Shown here one piece after another: positions 62,012-64,000 of a stretch of DNA of 64,000 nt (position 1 is its first letter; every line of letters starts with the position of its first letter). The translations under genes and the position numbers were made by a program. Origin of the DNA: Actinomycetota bacterium (GTDB taxonomy: Bacteria > Actinomycetota > Actinomycetes > Mycobacteriales > Micromonosporaceae); assembly GCA_005885555.1 (NCBI GenBank), contig VAWN01000041.1:67152-131151 (forward strand), given 5' to 3'. Under the pieces are notes generated by a model. That model had not been told where the DNA came from and searched no databases. It worked only from the letters and a program-made list of their open reading frames with translations.

Positions 62012-63201
62012 GCCGTCACCCTCTCACGGACGCCGACCCGGGTGACGACGTGGAGCACCACGTTCGCGGCCAGTCCCAGGCCGGCGATCACGACGGCCAT
62101 CGGCAGCGCGGTACCCCGGCCGCCGAGCCCGACCAGCGGCGCGGCGGCGGCACCGCACAGGAACTGCCCCACGCCCAGCAGGGCGGAGGCCGACCCGGCC
62201 GCCTCCGGATGCCCGGACAGCGCCAACGCGGTCGTGTTCGGCAGCACGATGCCGATCATCGACACGGCGAGGAACAGCGGCGGCAGCAGCCAGATCAGCC
62301 GGTGCGAACCGGAGGCGACCGCGGCCAGTACCCCGAGGCCGCCGGCCAGGTGCACGGCCAGCGCGGCACTGAGCAGGGTACCCGGTGCCACCCGGCCGAG
62401 CAGCATCCCGTTGACCTGGCTGGCGAGCACGATGCCCAGCGCGTTGACGCCGAAGATGATCCCGAACGTCTGCGGCGACACCCCGTAGATCTCCTGCGTC
62501 ACGAACGAGGAAGCGGAGATGTAGGCGAACATCGCGGCGAAGACCAGCCCGCCACCCAGCGCGTACCCGACGAAGATCCGGTCGCGCAGGAGTCCCTTGA
62601 AGGTGCGCAGCGTGTGGCGCAGCCCGCCCCGGTGCCGGCGTTCCACCGGGAGGGTCTCCGGCAGCACCAGCGCGACGCCGAGCAGCAGCACCAGCCCGTA
62701 CCCGCTGAGCACCACGAACACGCCCTGCCACGAGGTGAACCGGAGCACCTGGGCACCGAACAGCGGGGCGAGCATCGGAGCCAGCCCGTTGACGAGCATC
62801 AGCAGCGAGAAGAACCGGGCCGCCGCGAGGCCCGAGTACAGGTCCCGCACGACCGCCCGGGCGATCACGATGCCGGCCGCGCCGCCGAGACCCTGCACGA
62901 GGCGCAGCCCGGTGAGTACCCCGACCGACGGCGCCACGACGCACAGCGCCGACCCGACCGCATAGGCGGCAAGGCCGGCGTACAGCGGCCGGCGGCGCCC
63001 GAGCGCGTCGCTCACCGGCCCGTAGAGCAGCTGCCCGAGCGCCAGCCCGGCCAGGCACGCGGTGAGGGTGAGCTGCACCTGCGCCTGGGTCGCATGGAAG
63101 TGCCGGGTCAACGCCGGGAACGCCGGGAGATACATGTCTATCGACATGGGACCGAACGCGGTCAGGGCTCCGAGCACGATGATCAACGCAAGGCGACGCA
63201 C
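62008..63201 (-). CDS. Bcr/CflA-family multidrug efflux MFS transporter
   Basis: A 397-residue 12-helix exporter. The family start is ALIIVLGALTAFGPMSIDMY followed by LPAFPALTRHF; motif A GPVSDALGRRRPLYAGLAAY; motif C-like region GLRLVQGLGGAAGIVIARAV. Related to bicyclomycin and chloramphenicol resistance. Coupled to the lactonase gene, and divergent from the NRPS-type gene at 63415, so it could export its product, though distance alone does not show this. Confidence 0.9.
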   Translation of the reverse strand: MRRLALIIVLGALTAFGPMSIDMYLPAFPALTRHFHATQAQVQLTLTACLAGLALGQLLYGPVSDALGRRRPLYAGLAAYAVGSALCVVAPSVGVLTGLRLVQGLGGAAGIVIARAVVRDLYSGLAAARFFSLLMLVNGLAPMLAPLFGAQVLRFTSWQGVFVVLSGYGLVLLLGVALVLPETLPVERRHRGGLRHTLRTFKGLLRDRIFVGYALGGGLVFAAMFAYISASSFVTQEIYGVSPQTFGIIFGVNALGIVLASQVNGMLLGRVAPGTLLSAALAVHLAGGLGVLAAVASGSHRLIWLLPPLFLAVSMIGIVLPNTTALALSGHPEAAGSASALLGVGQFLCGAAAAPLVGLGGRGTALPMAVVIAGLGLAANVVLHVVTRVGVRERVTA

Positions 63202-63414
63202 CCGGCAACTCTAGGACTGCAACGTTGGCGCCCGCTCCGCGCGCGTGCCCCAGCCATCACCAGCGAAGACTCCGAATCTGAAATAGGCGCGGTTGCTTGC
63301 AGGTAAGTGCCCACCGGGTCGGCGAAAGCCTCAGTAACGCCTGTGCCGGAATCTGCGCCGTAAATACGGCCATGCACGACGTTGTTAACACACTGTTGAG
63401 GAGTTGGTAACGGT

Positions 63415-64000
63415 ATGAGTTCGCCGGCGGGACCCCTGGATGCCGCCAACCCCTACCCCGAACCGGTCACGATTCATGCGATAGTGCAGCGGATCGCGGC
63501 TTGGCAGCCCGAGAAGGTCGCCCTCGTCGATCAGGGTGACACGGTCACCTACCGGACGCTCGACATCGCGTCCAATGCGTACGCCCATATGTTGCGTTCG
63601 GCCGGCGTTGGCAAGGGCAGCCTCGTTCCGGTACTGCTGCCGCGTAGCGCCGAGCTGGTCGTTGTGATACTCGGGCTGTTGAAAGCCGGTGCGGCCTATG
63701 CCCTGCTCGACGAGCGGTGGCCGGTCGCCCGGCACCGGGAGATCCTCGCCCAACTGGGTGCCCCGTTCGTGGTCAGCTCACCCGACCACGCGGACACCAT
63801 GCCGTTCGAGGTGTGGACTCCGGGGCAACATACGGTCGATCACGTCGAACAGTTCGAGTCCACTGTGGTGGGTGCGCACGATCCGTGTTGCGCGTTCTTC
63901 ACCTCAGGGACGACTGGGCGACCGAAGATAGTGGTCTCCCCGCATAGCGGCACAGTCCGGCTTTTCCATCCGTGTTCGTTCGCGCGTTTCGACGAACGGA
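63415..64000 (+). CDS. NRPS-type adenylation domain protein, C-terminus cut by window edge
   Basis: The first 195 residues of an amino-acid adenylation domain. DTVTYRTLDIASNAYAHMLR is the A1/A2 region; LVVVILGLLKAGAAYALLDE is A2 with LKAG.AY; and CCAFFTSGTTGRPKIVVSPH is the A3 phosphate loop, with Ile where Gly is usual after PK. The specificity pocket lies beyond the window. Codons such as GTT, CGT, ATA and TCA are commoner than in neighbours, suggesting a separately acquired cluster. ATG 63415 follows GAGGAG with an 11-bp spacing. Confidence 0.88.
   Translation, partial: MSSPAGPLDAANPYPEPVTIHAIVQRIAAWQPEKVALVDQGDTVTYRTLDIASNAYAHMLRSAGVGKGSLVPVLLPRSAELVVVILGLLKAGAAYALLDERWPVARHREILAQLGAPFVVSSPDHADTMPFEVWTPGQHTVDHVEQFESTVVGAHDPCCAFFTSGTTGRPKIVVSPHSGTVRLFHPCSFARFDER

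Overview
This window is very GC-rich actinomycete chromosome. The genes use GTG and TTG starts, many neighbours overlap by 4 bp, and the content is typical of filamentous actinobacteria: a PucR regulator, an XRE/DUF397 pair, a LAL-type LuxR regulator, a primary-like sigma factor and many secreted glycosidases. My best guess is Micromonosporaceae, but no rRNA or marker gene here proves it. No transposase, integrase, prophage or CRISPR array was seen.

Layout. 1-2700: partial cobD, a small DNA-binding protein, ssb and a frameshifted hydrolase. 2915-2987: tRNA-Arg(TCT). 3185-6625: a Trypco1 protein overlapping a trypsin-CHAT-NB-ARC-TPR protein, a conflict/cell-suicide type system whose frame breaks just before the TPRs. 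7051-10328: a flavoprotein coupled to a thioesterase/ATP-grasp fusion, a likely small biosynthetic pair of unknown product. 10369-13620: a short glucan phosphorylase and a PucR regulator. 13741-18885: a tightly coupled acyl-CoA ligase, PHA synthase, acyl-CoA dehydrogenase and depolymerase-like hydrolase operon, followed by a flotillin-like SPFH protein, an endonuclease V homologue and a cold shock protein. 21279-26210: MaoC, FabG, SDR, a TetR regulator, an aminoglycoside-phosphotransferase-like kinase and an acyl-CoA dehydrogenase, with two copies of a TetR palindrome.

26186-38661 is mixed: a sugar kinase, a degenerate AAA protein, a secreted protein of unknown function, an F420-type oxidoreductase, a GH28 enzyme, a 39-residue membrane protein, thioredoxin, a GH16 beta-glucanase with two binding modules, a 934-residue LAL regulator and an Smr protein. 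38715-46908: a sugar ABC ATPase, an NlpC/P60 hydrolase behind a ydaO-type c-di-AMP riboswitch, a methyltransferase, an XRE/DUF397 pair, a sigma factor and an epimerase.

47836-53522 is a minus-strand operon: solute-binding lipoprotein, two permeases, GH1 beta-glucosidase and LacI regulator. It has no ATPase of its own; the MsiK/UgpC-like ATPase at 38715 is a candidate partner. An 18-bp palindrome upstream of the binding-protein gene recurs, 15 of 18 bases, upstream of the GH16 gene. This suggests one regulon: extracellular GH16 cuts beta-glucan, the ABC system imports the oligosaccharides and GH1 hydrolyses them. 53922-57309 is a response regulator-phosphatase, histidine kinase and response regulator cassette. 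It is followed by ornithine aminotransferase and DDAH (arginine/ornithine metabolism), a frameshifted GH18 chitinase with duplicated binding modules, a lactonase, a Bcr/CflA exporter, and the start of an NRPS-type adenylation gene cut by the window end.

Two window-wide signals stand out. The tetranucleotide GTAC is strongly over-represented in every reading frame. A dispersed 13-mer, GTCCACANTGGAC, recurs about every 7 kb. Five genes carry frameshifts, three of them apparently with small internal deletions; these could be decay or sequence/assembly errors.
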